Source: Pipra filicauda (taxonomy: Eukaryota > Chordata > Aves > Passeriformes > Pipridae). From it: DNA of 64,000 nucleotides. The position numbers and the translations under genes were made by a program. Positions 49,201 to 61,754 of this stretch are shown in pieces. The stretch's first letter is position 1; each line of letters opens with the position of its first letter. The stretch covers positions 434,001-498,000 of the forward strand of contig NW_024104521.1 in assembly GCF_003945595.2 (NCBI RefSeq), given 5' to 3'. Below the pieces are notes generated by a model. It did not search any database and was not told where the DNA came from. It saw only the letters and a program-made list of their open reading frames with translations.

Positions 49201-50956
49201 GTGTGAGTCCTGGTGCCTGTTGGGGTGCTTTTCTCTCCCTGTTTGAAGAATTGGACACTCCCTGCTCTGGGGTCCTGCCAGACTGTTGCATGGTCGGTAT
49301 CAGGACGAGAATTCCTGGAGAGAGCTATTGCCTAGACAGCACTTGCACAGGGGATCAGCCCCAGTGTGCTCCACTTGCTCCCCCACACTTCCCTCCCAGG
49401 GTGGAGCTGCTGTCTTTCCCAGCTCAGTACAGGGCAGGCAGGGGGAGTCACAAGTGCCATCATGTGTGTTGGGACTGGTGTGTGGCCAGCAGTCTGTGGT
49501 AAGATTTACAGCGGCTCTTGGCACTGGAAAGCAGCTCTCCATCTTGGTGTCAGCACCAATGCCAGTGTTGGTCTCTGTTACTTGTTGGGATTAGCAGGGT
49601 TGTGCTGGATGGGAGTCTGTCCCCGTGGAGGTGATGGGTTTTTTTGGGAGATGAGCTATTGCAGTAAACTGAAAGGAAAGAAGTAAAGCCCAGCTTTGGG
49701 AGGGGTAGAAATCCGAAGGGACCGGGATAAGATGTGTTTTTCCCCTAGTGGGAACTTACTAATGCCTTTGTTGATGCTTTCAGGAGGAGGGCAGACAGAG
49801 AAGTAAGTGATGAATGGAAGTCTAGACCAGGAGTCTGGAGAAGGGCTGTTGCAAGGTCTGTGGGACCAGCAGGGCCCTGGGGCTGCTGAGAGTCCTTCTG
49901 CTGGTCAGAGACCTGGTTCTCCCCCATCAGAGTACAGTGTGGTTGAGCTCAGTGCAACACTGATCAAGCAGAGGGGTGATCCCAAATATATCTGACAGGC
50001 AGCACCCTCGGGGGAGCATCACTGAATGCTCCTGTTGTCTTTCTAAAGCTTCTTTAGGCCACCCTGCCAGGTGCTCAGGGATGCAGACCTCAGATCTGAT
50101 CCAGAGTGGCTGTCACCTCTCTGGGTTTTGACTGACTGCAAAGGTAAATGCTGAGGACAGGGTTCCACCAGACTCTGCCCTGCAGCTGCTCACACATCAC
50201 TCAGGACCAGCTTGTGCCTAGATGAGCCCCTGCCTCTCCTGGACAGAAGAGGGTTCCCCTGCAGCCCCCATCACCTCAGCACACCCCAGAGGGCCAGGAC
50301 AAGTACAAGGTCCTGCTGCTGTGGCTCCACACTGCGCTGCCCTTTCCCAGCTCAGTAGCTGCTGGAGCACAGGCTGGGCCATGCTCTGCAGCCTCTGCTC
50401 TCCGTGCTGTCCCTCCAGGGCTAATTGAATCATGTGGCTGGAAATTGAATCCAATTGAATAGATTAAATGAGTCGGGCTTGCTGCTCACTGCAGGGCAGC
50501 TCAGAGGCTTGCCAGGCTGCTGCCAGAGGCTGGGAGCTCCCAGGAGTCCCGTGGGGGCAGGAAGGGGCTGGGGAGATGGACACCCGCTGTGCTGGGCTGC
50601 TTCTACAGCTCTGCTGTGGGAGATGAACCCTCAGTCATTTCTCAGTGATGTGCAGCCTGGCTGTGTCCCAAGGCCCACAGGTCACTGCTACAGGCATGCA
50701 GAGGTTAGGTTGGCTCGTTTCCCCTCTGAAGCAACTAATGACTAATTAGCTGGAGCTCCCCTGCTCCAGAGTTCAACCTGGGCCCTTCTGGCAGTGTCCA
50801 GGGGCAAGGATGCTTTTATGACCTGTGGCTGTTCAGCAGCTCCGATCTGGTTGTTCTCCCAGCCCTACAGCAAGTGATGCTCCAGCAGAATCCATCTGTG
50901 GCACCCTGGCCCCATGCCCCGCTTTTGACCCCTCTGCTGCGACCATTGCCAGGCTG

Positions 50957-50991
50957 GTGGGATGGGATAGGATGGAATGGAATGGGATGGG
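50957..50991. repeat. GGAAT/GGGAT pentamer array
   Basis: About seven imperfect copies of a GGGAT/GGAAT pentamer occur in succession. It is a short simple repeat. Confidence 0.85.
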
Positions 50992-52289
50992 CAGCAGAGT
51001 GCTGAGACCACAGTCACAGCAGGGACATCCCCTCACATGGAGGTGAGCTTGGGCACAGGGCCCTGGCAGAGCAGGACGTGTGTCCGCAGTGTGGGCTCAC
51101 AGAGATGCACACCTGTTTTCATAGCAGACCTGAGATGCTGAAAGAGCCCCTGGTGTGGCATCCAGCATGGCACAAGTGAAGGTTGGAAATAGTATCTGGT
51201 TCCTCTTTAAATTAAAGCTGAGCACACAGGCACTGAGCACACAAACATGACATGTTTTGTAATGCTGAGAGGGCTCATGAGACTAGAGGTACATCCTGAG
51301 CCGAGGAATGCTCCAATTCAGTCTCAGCTCCCTAAACTAAGGTTTTTCTTCGCACAGATTTTGCATCTGTTATGTAGAAGTGGCAAAGAAACATTCTGGG
51401 TGGGCACAGAGTCGCACACTGCCCACCCAGCAGTGGGGCTGTGCTGGGGAATCCCTCCTTGCTGGAGGCATTGGCAGAGGCAGGTGACTGGCTTTCGAGG
51501 ATACAGAGTGCGATGCAAAGTTTTTTCTCCCTCCTGCACAGCCAGATTTCTCGCACCTGCTAGTTTGCATTTGACAGAGGAGGTTCCCTTCCTCCTGCAG
51601 CATTCCTGCTTGCAAGGCTCTCCCAGCAGCTTGCAGCATAATCTGTTCCTCCTCTGGCCTCACAAGATTTCCAGCACCTGAAATTCCCCACAGGTTTGAA
51701 TCTCACAGTGGGTCCCATCTGCTCTTGTATCTCTGCAGGGTGGGTTAATGGAGATGGGAGCAGCTTTGCCCTGTGTATGTCCTGGGTGATGTCTCCCTCA
51801 GGCATCACCTCCCCAGGACCTGCTGCTCCCCCGGTCCCCAGGACACCAGAGACCCCAGACTTGTCTCTCTGCAGAGGCCAAGGGGCTTGTCTTGGTCTCG
51901 TGCCACCCAGATCCATTTCCTTTGCGGATGTAGTAAATATTGTGGTTTATTCCTGAGTGAGGTTATTTGCCCTGCCTGGAGCCCTCCTCAGACACTTGCA
52001 TGGCCATGAATATCCCTGCTCCAGACTGGGGGGGCTGCGTGGGCCCTGGCAGGGGAGTAGCCCCTGGTGTCAAGTTGCTCATCTCCATCTAAGGTGGCTG
52101 TTTGCTAGCATGTTTGCAAGGGGTGGAGCTGGTTTAAGGGGCTCCTGTTTCTGCCCTCTGCCCCTAGAACCAGTGCCTGGGTGCTGAGCCCCATGTCCCA
52201 GCCCAGAAGCTGCCTGGGAGCTCTCTCTGCTGGGGAAGCAGAGCTGTCCCTTGCCTCCGAGTGTAAATCTGAGCCCTGAGGCACCAGGT

Positions 52290-52570
52290 GACTGCAGCCA
52301 AAATAGGATTAATGGCATCTGCTGGGAGCACATCCCGAGGACTGCTATTGATGACCGTGGCTTTAAAATACTGTTAACAGTGGATAAAGCACCATGATTT
52401 AAAGCACTCAGCAATTACATCTCTGTTTGAAATTTCCTAAAGATAGGATCAGACTCCCGAGTCCTGCTCTCTGCTTTTCCGATAGAACTAATAAGAATGG
52501 AGATATGCAATTAGAGAACGCGCGGGCTGGTAGGGCAGATCAATGCCTTGTGGTTACCTAATGAAGTGTT
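52290..52570. promoter_or_regulatory. Candidate enhancer upstream of KCNIP2 (AT-rich block in GC-rich DNA)
   Basis: This AT-rich block stands out from its GC-rich surroundings. It contains GGATTA, GTTAAC, two GATA cores (AGATAGG and CGATAGA) and several TAAT-type homeodomain cores. It lies about 4 kb upstream of the KCNIP2 first exon. Candidate status is inference from composition and motif density only; no conservation data are available to me. Confidence 0.3.
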
Positions 52571-55500
52571 AAATTACGTCTTTCCTTCTCCCTGTCCCTC
52601 TATAACACCCACAGCAGGCTATTTGCAAAGAGCAGAGGGGCTGGGGGAGAGGTCCCTACATTCCTGTACCCCAGCCCGGTGGGGTGCAGACCCCAGCACT
52701 CCTGCTTCCTCTCCAGGGTCGTGCTTCTGTGGATGGGAGTAGTTTGGGACTGCCTTGGGTTTTGTGTTGAGCCTGGAGTTTTCAGCAGGGCTCTGCAGGG
52801 TGTGTGGGGGCATGTGTCCCCAAAGCCAGGGAATCCCAACAGGGAGCTGGAGGCATGGATGAGCTGAAGGGATCAGCCCCATAATTGCAGGTGAGTGTCC
52901 TTGAGAGGAGCAGGGGTGGTTGTGGGTGGGCTCAGCTCAGTCCAGCCTGGGTCTGGACGAGGCTGGTGGCAGGCTGGCACTGCTCTGCCTGCAGCCAGGC
53001 TCTGCATCCAGTGCCCCAGACAACACTGGAGCATCCCCAAACATGTCCCCTTCCCCAGTTACTCGTGACAAGGCTGCACTGGCCGCACACTTAGCTGAGG
53101 ACAAGCAAGGCCCCCGGACTGAATTGCCCTGCCCCTCTCTCCCTGACTCAGAGCCATTCCTGGCTGCAGCTCTGCTGCCCAGCGAGCAGCATTAATCCCA
53201 TGCAGATGTCCCTTACCAAAGCACTGCTTCGAACAGGGTGACAGATAGGCCACTTAAGAAACATGCCTCATGCCCCAGCTGATGCAAATGGGTGAATTCC
53301 ATCGTGATGAGGGTGCATGGGCAGTCTTGGTGACACCCTGCCTCTGAGAGACAGATAGCCTGGGGTGCACCTCAGGGGGCAGCACCATTTGTACCCCTAC
53401 CTTGCCTCCCTCTTTGCATTTCCCACCTGTCTCCCTGTTCTCCATCCCCACTGCACCCCACTGCTGGCTGTGCCAAGCTCTGGGGATGGTTTACATGGCC
53501 TTGTTTCTCTCATGTCTCTCTGCTGCTGTCCCAGAGATGAGTTTGAGGCCAGGGTGTTTTCACAGGACCCCTGTCTGTCCCAGCAGGCTGGATCCATCCA
53601 CCTTCCAGCCCTCCACACTTCCCTGCCCTGGGTGTCAGAATGTGGGTTTCATGGTTAGCTGTGCCTGTGGAGCCTGTGCCATGTCTTGGCCGTCTAGGGC
53701 ATGGCCCTCCCTCCTGGTTACTCCTTGTAACTGGGATCTGGGCTCTCGGGAGCCAGCAGAGCTCTTCCCATCCTCTGAAAACAGTTAATCCAGTGTCATC
53801 TGCAGCAGTGCAGACCACCAGCCCTGCCTTCAGATGGCTCCCGCCTGCCCTGGACCTGCTGATTGCTTTTGTGGTGGATGAGGCCAGCAGCAGCAGGACT
53901 GTGCAAGGCACACTTTGATTAAAGCCTTGGATGCTACTTAGGTGATTTTCCTCAGCCTGGCCCAGCCTTTTTGCATCTGCTGCATGTCACAGTGAGATGT
54001 GCTGCGAAAGATGCTCAGCACTCCCGGGTGACTTTGTTGCCGTGCCCATCCCTGGCCAGACATGTTTACCAAGGTGTCTCTTCACCCAGTGCACCCACAG
54101 CAGGACCCCTGTCTGGGTCTGGATGGGAGGGTAGAGACCAGACCCATTCCTGCAGCAGAAAGGGCTTCTCCTACCCTGGCATCCTACAGACCCCCAGCTT
54201 CCAGTGCCCAGAGGAACATTTAGGGGAGGATATTGTGTTTTTCCCAAGAAGAGAAAGGCTCAAAGGCTATGAATCCTGGCAGAATGCCCAGCTCTTGTGT
54301 TTGCTAAGGAAAGGAGCCGTAACCAGTGAGCAAGTGAGTTGTGTCCCCCTTTTTCTACACTGTGGGGAGGAAGTCTGTGTCAGCCTGGCCCTGGGGCTGC
54401 CCCATCCTACCCTGTGGTACCCACCAAACCGCCCAACTTTCCCCCTCTCCCCAGCCTGGCAAAGCATCTTTTGCTTGCCTGCAGGAACAGGAGCACTTAG
54501 CTGGGATAAAAATAGCCGTGTTTGCCTCCCAATGGACCAGTGATGGCAGAAGGTGAAAACTTCCCCGTGCAGCTCTGCTGGGCTTGCCACGTCCACAGCA
54601 GGATGGACCTGCAGAAAGCAGAAGACAGGGTGGATGAGCTTGGGCATGGATCACACAGCCCACCCCCCCTTTGCCCCCCACGCTACTTCCCTGGGACACT
54701 TCTGGTCCCCAAGAGCCACCACGATGTGGCTGAGGATGTGGTGGAGAGGCTGAAGGAAGGAGGTTGAGGAGGCCAAGGAGCAGCAGGATGGACAAGCCCA
54801 GAAGCACAGGTGAATCGAGGGCTGGCCAGGCTCCAGCTTTGCTTGTCAGGCTAAGCAGAGCAGGCACCGCTAGAGCTATCCCAGGAGTTTTTCTTCAGCC
54901 AGTCAGTGCATGCAGGCTCTGTGCAATGGCCGGGCCACAGGGAGGGCTGGGGGAATGTGTTTAGTTCTCCAAGCATTTCTCCACTGCGTTTTCCTCGCTA
55001 AATGGCTCTTATTTTTAGATCCAGGCAGTTGCTAAGCATCGCTGCCTTGCTAAGGCGGCTTCTTTCATGGCTTGACACCAAAGCACGCTGACAACACGCT
55101 GCCTCGTGAGCACGGCCCTCCCTGCTTGCTGCTCCGGATTCCCTTCTGCCCTGCAGCTCCTGTGGGCTGGACTGGGCGCAGGGATGGGGACGGGATGCTT
55201 TGCCTCCTCCCGCAGCTCCTGTTCCCCACGTCTCTCTGCATGGATCAAAGAATGAAGGGAGGAAGTCCTGGGAAGCGCTGGGAGCTGGGCAGCCCCTGAA
55301 ATGTGCCCAGGACCAATGTCATGGTGCAGTCAGTGCTCGGGCAGTGGCATAACAAAAGCCCCTGGCTTTGTCCATGGCAGGGACTCTCCAGCACAGTCTG
55401 CATCCCCCGGGATGGTATCCTGCACAGATGGCAACAAATAACCAGGGGCAGCAGCGAGACATCAAGTTCCCAGTGCCAGATGTACCGGTGGGCTGTGAGC

Positions 55501-55949
55501 TCCTCTCTTGGCAGCACCGTGCCTCTGGAAGCCTCTTCAAGCGTGTTGCTGCTTTACCCTTTCCCTGGGGCTGCAGGAGATGGGGGTAAAATCCTGCTAA
55601 AGACTCCAACCTGCATGGAAAGCCGTGCTCGGCGTGGGGGGCGGCAGTGGGACCCGCTTCTGCACTTGGCTGCGGGGAGGGGGACCTGGCCGCCCTCCTC
55701 AAGCCTCTTTTGCATCTCTTGACCCCTTCCCATTCCCTCCGTCTCGGACTGATTTTACATTCATCTTCTCCCCCGAGGCGGGGATGCAGCAGCTGGGTGG
55801 GACTGGGATCTCCCCTTCCTGTGGGTCCCAGGGCGCAGCCGTGGTACATGGACACCGACACACAGGGCTCAGGGGTCCCTTAATCCCCCGCAGTGGGCTG
55901 TGGGGGTCTGCGCCCCTCCTGCCCCACGCCTTCTTCATCTCTATCTCCT

Positions 55950-56700
55950 TTTCTGTCCCTGCGCGGTCCCTGACTCCCGGGGCTCTCCCGAACCGCCGGA
56001 GCCCGCACCTCGGTGCAGTCCGGAGCAGCTCTCTCCCTGCCTCCTCACGGGAGCGCTCCCGCTCTCCGCCCCCCGTCCGTGCCTCAGTTTCCCCGAGGCG
56101 GCAGTGCCGGGCTGACGGCTCCCGGGAGGAGGCGGGGAAGGACGGGAGGGAGGGGGCGGCCGTGCCCAGCCCCGGCGGCGGCGGGGACCGGGGCGGCTGC
56201 GCGCTCCTGCTGCCGTGCCGAGCCGTGCCGAGCCGCGCCGAGCTTCCCGGCACCGCCGGCCCCTTGCCGCGGCCGCGCTGAGCGGCGCGGGCGGCGGGGC
56301 GGGGGGAGGCGGCGGCCGCGGGCAGCCCCTGCCCGCCGGCGCAGCCCGTGCGCCCCGTCGCCGTTCCCCCCGCCGCTCGGCGGGGCGGGAAGATGCGGAG
56401 CAAGGGCAGGAAGGAGAGCCTGTCCGACTCTCGTGACCTGGACGGCTCCTACGACCAGCTGACGGGTGAGTGCCGCCGCCGGGGAAGGTGCAGCAGCCAC
56501 TGGGACCACGGCGCGGGGCGGCCCCGGGCACCTGCTTCCAGCCCCGCTGAGCCCCGGTCCCTGCCCGCTCCGCTTCGCCTCACGCCTTGCTCGGGGAGAA
56601 GGGGAATGGCCGCGACCCCGCGCTGGAGCAGGGTGACAGTCCCGGCCTCGCAGGGGGATGCTCCGGGGGCGGTAGGGTTGGTCCCAGCCGGTCAGCGGTT
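55950..56700 (+). promoter_or_regulatory. KCNIP2: CpG island promoter of KCNIP2
   Basis: This is the most GC- and CpG-dense part of the window. GC boxes of Sp1 type occur at about 56147-56156 (gggggcggcc) and 56294-56305 (ggggcggggg), just before the first coding exon. I see no TATA box, so initiation is probably dispersed, and the exact start site cannot be placed by eye. The island covers the presumed 5' UTR, exon 1 and the start of intron 1. Confidence 0.75.
56393..56465 (+). CDS. KCNIP2: KCNIP2 first coding exon (KChIP2 N-terminus)
   Basis: The ATG at 56393 follows 'cggggcgggaag'. The exon runs 24 codons plus one base to a GTGAGT donor after 56465. It reads [18 protein letters not shown] then SYDQLT, followed by the first base of a glycine codon. 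From [10 protein letters not shown] on, this matches the N-terminus of human KChIP2 as I remember it; only residues near the start (Ser-Lys against Gly-Gln) differ. KChIP2 is a neuronal-calcium-sensor-family EF-hand protein that binds the Kv4 N-terminus and controls channel surface expression and gating. The EF-hands, and the exon with the palmitoylated cysteines, lie beyond the window. No in-frame ATG precedes this one in the exon, and the next KCNIP2 exon is not found before 64000. Confidence 0.9.
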
Positions 56701-58919
56701 GTCCCGAGGCAAGGAAAAGGCCCCGGCCGGGGGGTAGGGTGCCTGGATCGCTTTTGGCTGCCCCCAAGCTCACGCTCCCTCAGTATCACTGTTACTCCCA
56801 AGCCCCTCGGGACACCGGTGTCTGGCGTTTGGCTCTCTCCGCCATGTCTTGGGCCACCCTCCCTGAGGTGGCACAGCAGCACCCCGGCAGTAGGTTCCCC
56901 AAGACTGGAGAGACTCACTCTGCTCAGAAAAACCCAGCAGTACCACAGAGCCTGGTGTCCTCACCCATCACCTGGTATTCCCTAGAGTATCTCCAGAGAT
57001 ATTCCAGCCCTGGATGGGGTTGGCTGCAGGATGGGGAGGACAAAGATGACCTGTCTGTGATGCTATTGCATTCCCCTCTATCCTCTGTCCCAGAGAGTTG
57101 CTGGGCATCCCACATCCCACCACATCTGTCCACCCATCACACTTTATCCCCCACTGTCCGATAGTGAAACAGCTGGGCTGGAGCTGGCAACATCCGTCCT
57201 TCCCCATGTGCTCTCCACGGATCAGGCCAAATCCTGTCCCCAGTCAGGGCCCCTGTTGCAGCAGCTGTGCAGTGGGGCAGCAGTTTCCACCTGCCTCCCA
57301 GGACCCATCATGGAGCTGAACCTGTCCATAACCAGTTGGGGTTGGGTGCCCTCATTCCGCAGGCACTGTGATGTGTGCACAGGCAGCTCCTCTGACTCCT
57401 GGTGATGCTTTTCCTGCCACAGTCTGGAGTGAATTTCAGGCTTTGCTCTGGAATTTCGAATAGGTGGAGCAGCCCCAGACATGGAAAACACTGCTTACTG
57501 TCTGCCCAAACGTGCTTCAAAGAGGATATTTTTGAGCTGTGTAGGAAATTGGAACCCACACACAACTTTTGGTTTCTCCAGTAACTTTAAATGTCCATAT
57601 GGATTTAAATTAAATCAAAGTTAAAAATAAATTCCAGTCTCAGAGAGACTGAGACCTTTTATGCCTGGGCTTACCTCTGAACCAGTTGTGCAGCAGGAGC
57701 CTGGGTGGAGGGGAGCTGTGCCGCCGCACAAGCCCCTGTCCACAGGAATGGGGCTGCAGGGAAGTCTCTGGGGAACAAGGCTGGAAACATCTGCCCCATT
57801 TCCCGGAGCGGGAAACAGGCCCCAACAGGGCATGTCACTCATTTGCCATTGCTGTCAGGTCATGACCTGCCAGGGCAGAGCCTACAGTAACACCAGGGAG
57901 GAGAGGGAGCTGGTCCCAGTGGCACTGATTTCCTCTGCATTGGCTGAATGTGCTGGAGCCATTCTTCCCAGTGGAGAGAAAGTTATCTTTCTCACAGAAA
58001 GTGTGGAAGTGATACAGGCAGGAGAGGGAGGGTTTACTAGCTTGAGCCCCTGCCTTCTATCTGGCCTAGGCTCTCCTGATACCCTGCAGATGCAGTGAGG
58101 AGTCTGGACCACCATGGGGCCATAGTGAAACCCTGACTTGAAACTGGTAGTGCCGGTGTGGGCTTAGTCTCTCCCTGCAGATGGGAGTGTCCCTGCTGGC
58201 ACCTGCTGTTTGGTAGCACAGCTCTGCTTGGGGACAAGTATAAGCGGTTTGGTGTGTTCCTGCAGCTTTGGAGACCCCCATCCATCAGGGTGTGTCTGGG
58301 TCTAGAGAACATCTTCCATACAAGAGCTGTTAACCGAGAGATGATTTGGTGTCAGGTGATGTGACAGCCCCACAGCAGTTCCAACAATTGCTCCTGTGCA
58401 TAGGGACAGCAGTCAGTCCTGCTCCCTCCCATCACTGCCCAAAAACAGGAGTGAAGGCAATGTGATTCCCATCTGTGCATGCCCAGTGCGTAGTAGGGTT
58501 TGCAACACTTGCTTCGAAAAGAAGGAGAGGGGCTAATGGGAAGCAGGACCCCCAGCCACACTCAGGAGAGAAACCCTCCACACTGTACCCAACAGCACAC
58601 TCATTTTTAAATTCAAAAAACTGTTGAAAATGAGGGTGCAGTGACAGCCCCCCCTCCCTGCGGCATCTCCAGCAGTGCCCAGCTGCCCCGGCTGTGCGGG
58701 CACGTGGATGTGTGTGTGAGAGGCCCGAGTGAATGAGAACTGCCTGTGTGTGAGCAGCAGGGAGAACAGCACTGCTTCCTGTGCCAGGGGAACACGGGCT
58801 GGCTGCGCTGGGGTGAGCTAGAAAGGGCCTTGCCTGTGCTGGCCCAGGTGTGGCGGTGTGGGGCAAAGGCAGGCAGCAGCCATGCCTGGCTGCTGAGTCT
58901 GTGACTGGGCTCCCACCTG

Positions 58920-59075
58920 GGTATTAAGGAGAGAAATGTTTAGGTTACGCCACTAGGAAATTAAACTGGTCCATTTCTGGGATATTTAGATGACGCTAGT
59001 GAGAAATAAAAGCCATCCATAAATTACATTATTCCTTCAGCCTCTAATGACATAAGTGATTAGTGTGCAAGCAGA
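58920..59075. promoter_or_regulatory. Candidate intronic enhancer of KCNIP2
   Basis: This AT-rich block in GC-rich intron contains 'aggaaattaaactgg', 'ccataaattacattattcc' and 'gtgattag', words typical of homeodomain and other developmental factor sites. The call rests on composition only. Confidence 0.25.
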
Positions 59076-59503
59076 GCCCAGAGCCAGTGTCTCAGGACTG
59101 CTCTGGCCATGGCCCTCCGTGCAGAAGAAATGGGAGTCCAGTGCCGCTTTGTCCCAAGAAGCATGGGTACCACATCCCTGGCCCCAAATGCTGGCAATGT
59201 GAGAGGTGAGTGGGCTTGGAGAAGGGTTTTGCTCCTACCTGACGCTGCAGGGATGTGCGGACAGCAAGGCTGCCCCAGCCTTAGATGGGGAGCAGGGGTG
59301 GATGCCCTGGGACCCCATCATACCCCACAAGACAAGCTCATCCCAGTCATGCTGTGTCCTGTGAGTGGGACAGCATATGTCAGCATGGGGTCAATACCTG
59401 GGCTCTTTGGGCTGGGGCAACCCCCCTAACTGCCTTTCAGAAAGATAAGGGATTCATCTCCAGGGCTGTTGGGTTCCCAGAAAAGGGTTAGCAGGATCTC
59501 TTT

Positions 59504-59531
59504 TCACCCCTGCTTTCTCACCCCTGCTTTC
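59504..59531. repeat. 14-bp perfect tandem duplication
   Basis: The unit 'tcacccctgctttc' occurs twice in direct succession without mismatch. Confidence 0.9.
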
Positions 59532-61754
59532 TCCCTTCTGTTGTCATGATGTGGGGACTTGAACAACCACTTTGCTCCACCTCAAAGGCAGCCGCAGCAT
59601 TTGCAAGGTTGAGCAATTGCTATAGCGATCATCTGCAGAGCTTTGGGATCCTCCTGTTTCTGGAAGCACGGCTGATGGATGGGGACTCCCCACCTCTTAG
59701 CACTTTTAGCAACCCGCTCTGGGAGATGAAAGCCTTAGGTACCAGTGTAGTGGCAGCACAGCATCTGACTGAGCTCTCCTCCCTACCTGGAGGGAGAGTG
59801 TTTCAGAGGCATTTCTCCCCATGGCAGTAAGAAAGGAGAGATGGGGCCGAGCTGTCTCCCATAGACACACCAAAGGGAGGATGGGCCAGTCGGGTTGTTG
59901 GAAGCACAGTGGGAGTAGAGTTCTGGTCCCTGCCATGGGATAAAGCCGGGGAGCCGCGCCCTGGCAACGCATCCGCCGCAGGCAGGTCCCAGGTGATGGG
60001 CAGATCTAGGGCTGCACCAGGGACTTGTTCTGCTGCCGGCAAACCCAGCAGCTCCATCGTGGCTGCTCACAGCCTGTGATCAGCTGGGTGGGGGGAACAT
60101 ATCCACCAGCTTGCCATAGCGTAGGACTTCCATCTGTGAGGGGGATAATTTATTTCCCAGGGTGTGGAGGAGGTGTCAGTGCTAGCCTGTCCCAAATAAT
60201 AGTGTGTGTAGGGGGAAACACTGGGATCTGCAACTGGAGGATGGAGTGACAAGGCCATTGGGTGGGAGCAAGGGCATAAGGCAGGCAGGGGTTGGCCAGG
60301 AGCCCATCTTCAAGTGTGCATGGCAGGTTGTGCGGTGTGCCTGTGTGCTGGGGTGGATCCCAGGGAGAGGGACTGGAATGAGGACTGTGCCCAAGACCAC
60401 TTCACCCATGCCCAAAATAAAGCTCCTTCTCTTGCCCAGTTGCTTCCTGGAGAAGCACAGGAACACTACTGGCTGCACAGCCCTGCCCTCATGGGTCTAT
60501 CAGAGACAGCTGCCTGCATCCCTCTGCTCAGTGTCAGGCATCGGTTGTCCTCTCCTCCTAGAAGCAGCCCCCAGGAGGGGTGGCACGCACTGGTGTCCTT
60601 CCCCTGGGGTTCCAGCCCATGGGAACCAGGAGTGTTGCCCATACCCCTGCTCCCCTGTTAATCTGCCTCCTCTGCACTGCCGCTGTTGCCCCACACGACC
60701 CCCTTTCCACTTGCCACTTCTGCTCCTGCAGCCTGATGGTGAGGCTGTGCTGGAACCTGGGCTGACCCTCAAACCAGGTCCCCAAGCTCCCAGGAAGTCC
60801 TCTGTCAGAGTGGGGTACTGTGGGGTTAGGATCTTCCACTCGTGTGCCAGGGCAGAGGGCTCCCATGGGTCCTCTTCATGCCAAAGCGCCTTGCCCTCAT
60901 TGACTGCTGCACCTTCCTGGGGTGATGGGACTGTTGCCTAACTCTTCCTCATCTCTGTCTGCTGTCTTCCGTCTTCTGGCATCTGTACCCTCTTTCTCTT
61001 CCCTCTTTGCTGTCCTGGCTTGTCTGCAACTCTTTGATGCTGATGAATCGTCTCTGACAGGGTGTTGTGGCCCTCCCTGACCAGAGGCTGAGATCCTGGG
61101 GGTCCCTGATGGAGGGGATGCTACTCCAAACCTGTGCCAGGGAAAAGCCTCACATGGGGCAAGGAGCGTGTGGGTCATACTGCTGGGTACCACTGCCCAT
61201 GGACAGGTTTTTGCAGTTGGAAAGGCTGGAACTGAGGTTTTGGCAGCCACTGCTGCATCCCTGCAAGCAAAGGCAGGTCGGAGTCCACAGGGAATTGGCG
61301 GCACGGGATTAATTGACAAGAAGTTTGTGGGTTTGGGTGGGGCAGTTATACAACTGATTTCTGCAGATGCTGAAGCATAATTCACAGGCTGTTGCAATTT
61401 TGTCCAAGGGGTACAGCTCCTGCTGCACGGGGCTGGCCATGCATGGGCTCTTTCATCACAGGCAGAGTTTTTCCCCACCGTTGGCCGTGTTGCGGCTGGA
61501 GGTGCCCGGACTCGGTGGTGCTGCTCTTGTACTGTGTGCTGTGCTGGAACCAGTTGCCCCTAGAGCTTTGGGAGCCCAGACAGGAGGAGGTTTGGTCTCT
61601 GGAGCAAACTCTGTTTCCCTCTGGACTGTATTGGGTTTATATGTCCCAGCTGGAGCTGAGCTGCACTCCTCACCACCAGGGCAGCAGTGGGTCACCCCAG
61701 TCCTGAAGGACAGGAGAGACCCCATTAGTGGAGCTGCCCCCACCTTGCTTTCTG

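Larger units (their letters stand above)
46286..55900. other. Intergenic region between ARMH3 and KCNIP2
   Basis: No gene is recognised in these 9.6 kb. GC content rises visibly compared with the ARMH3 introns, so many chance ORFs of 60-190 codons appear on both strands. None shows a family motif or coherent splice structure. A T12 run lies at 47222-47233 and a spare AATAAA at 48160. Two AT-rich blocks with homeodomain-type sites (50427-50760 and 52290-52570) stand out and may be regulatory DNA for KCNIP2. The rest shows nothing specific. Confidence 0.7.

Noticed and set aside
55625..56281. 218-codon ORF in the CpG island (and long antisense frames at 55699-56773)
   Set aside because: Very GC-rich DNA has few stop codons; translations are Pro/Arg/Ala-rich, typical of CpG-island noise.
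56348..56392. Upstream in-frame extension of KCNIP2 starting at 56348
   Set aside because: The codon there is GTG, not ATG; the first ATG, at 56393, matches the known start of the protein.
60204..60941. 245-codon ORF in KCNIP2 intron 1
   Set aside because: No protein family resemblance; GC-rich intronic context makes long chance frames common.
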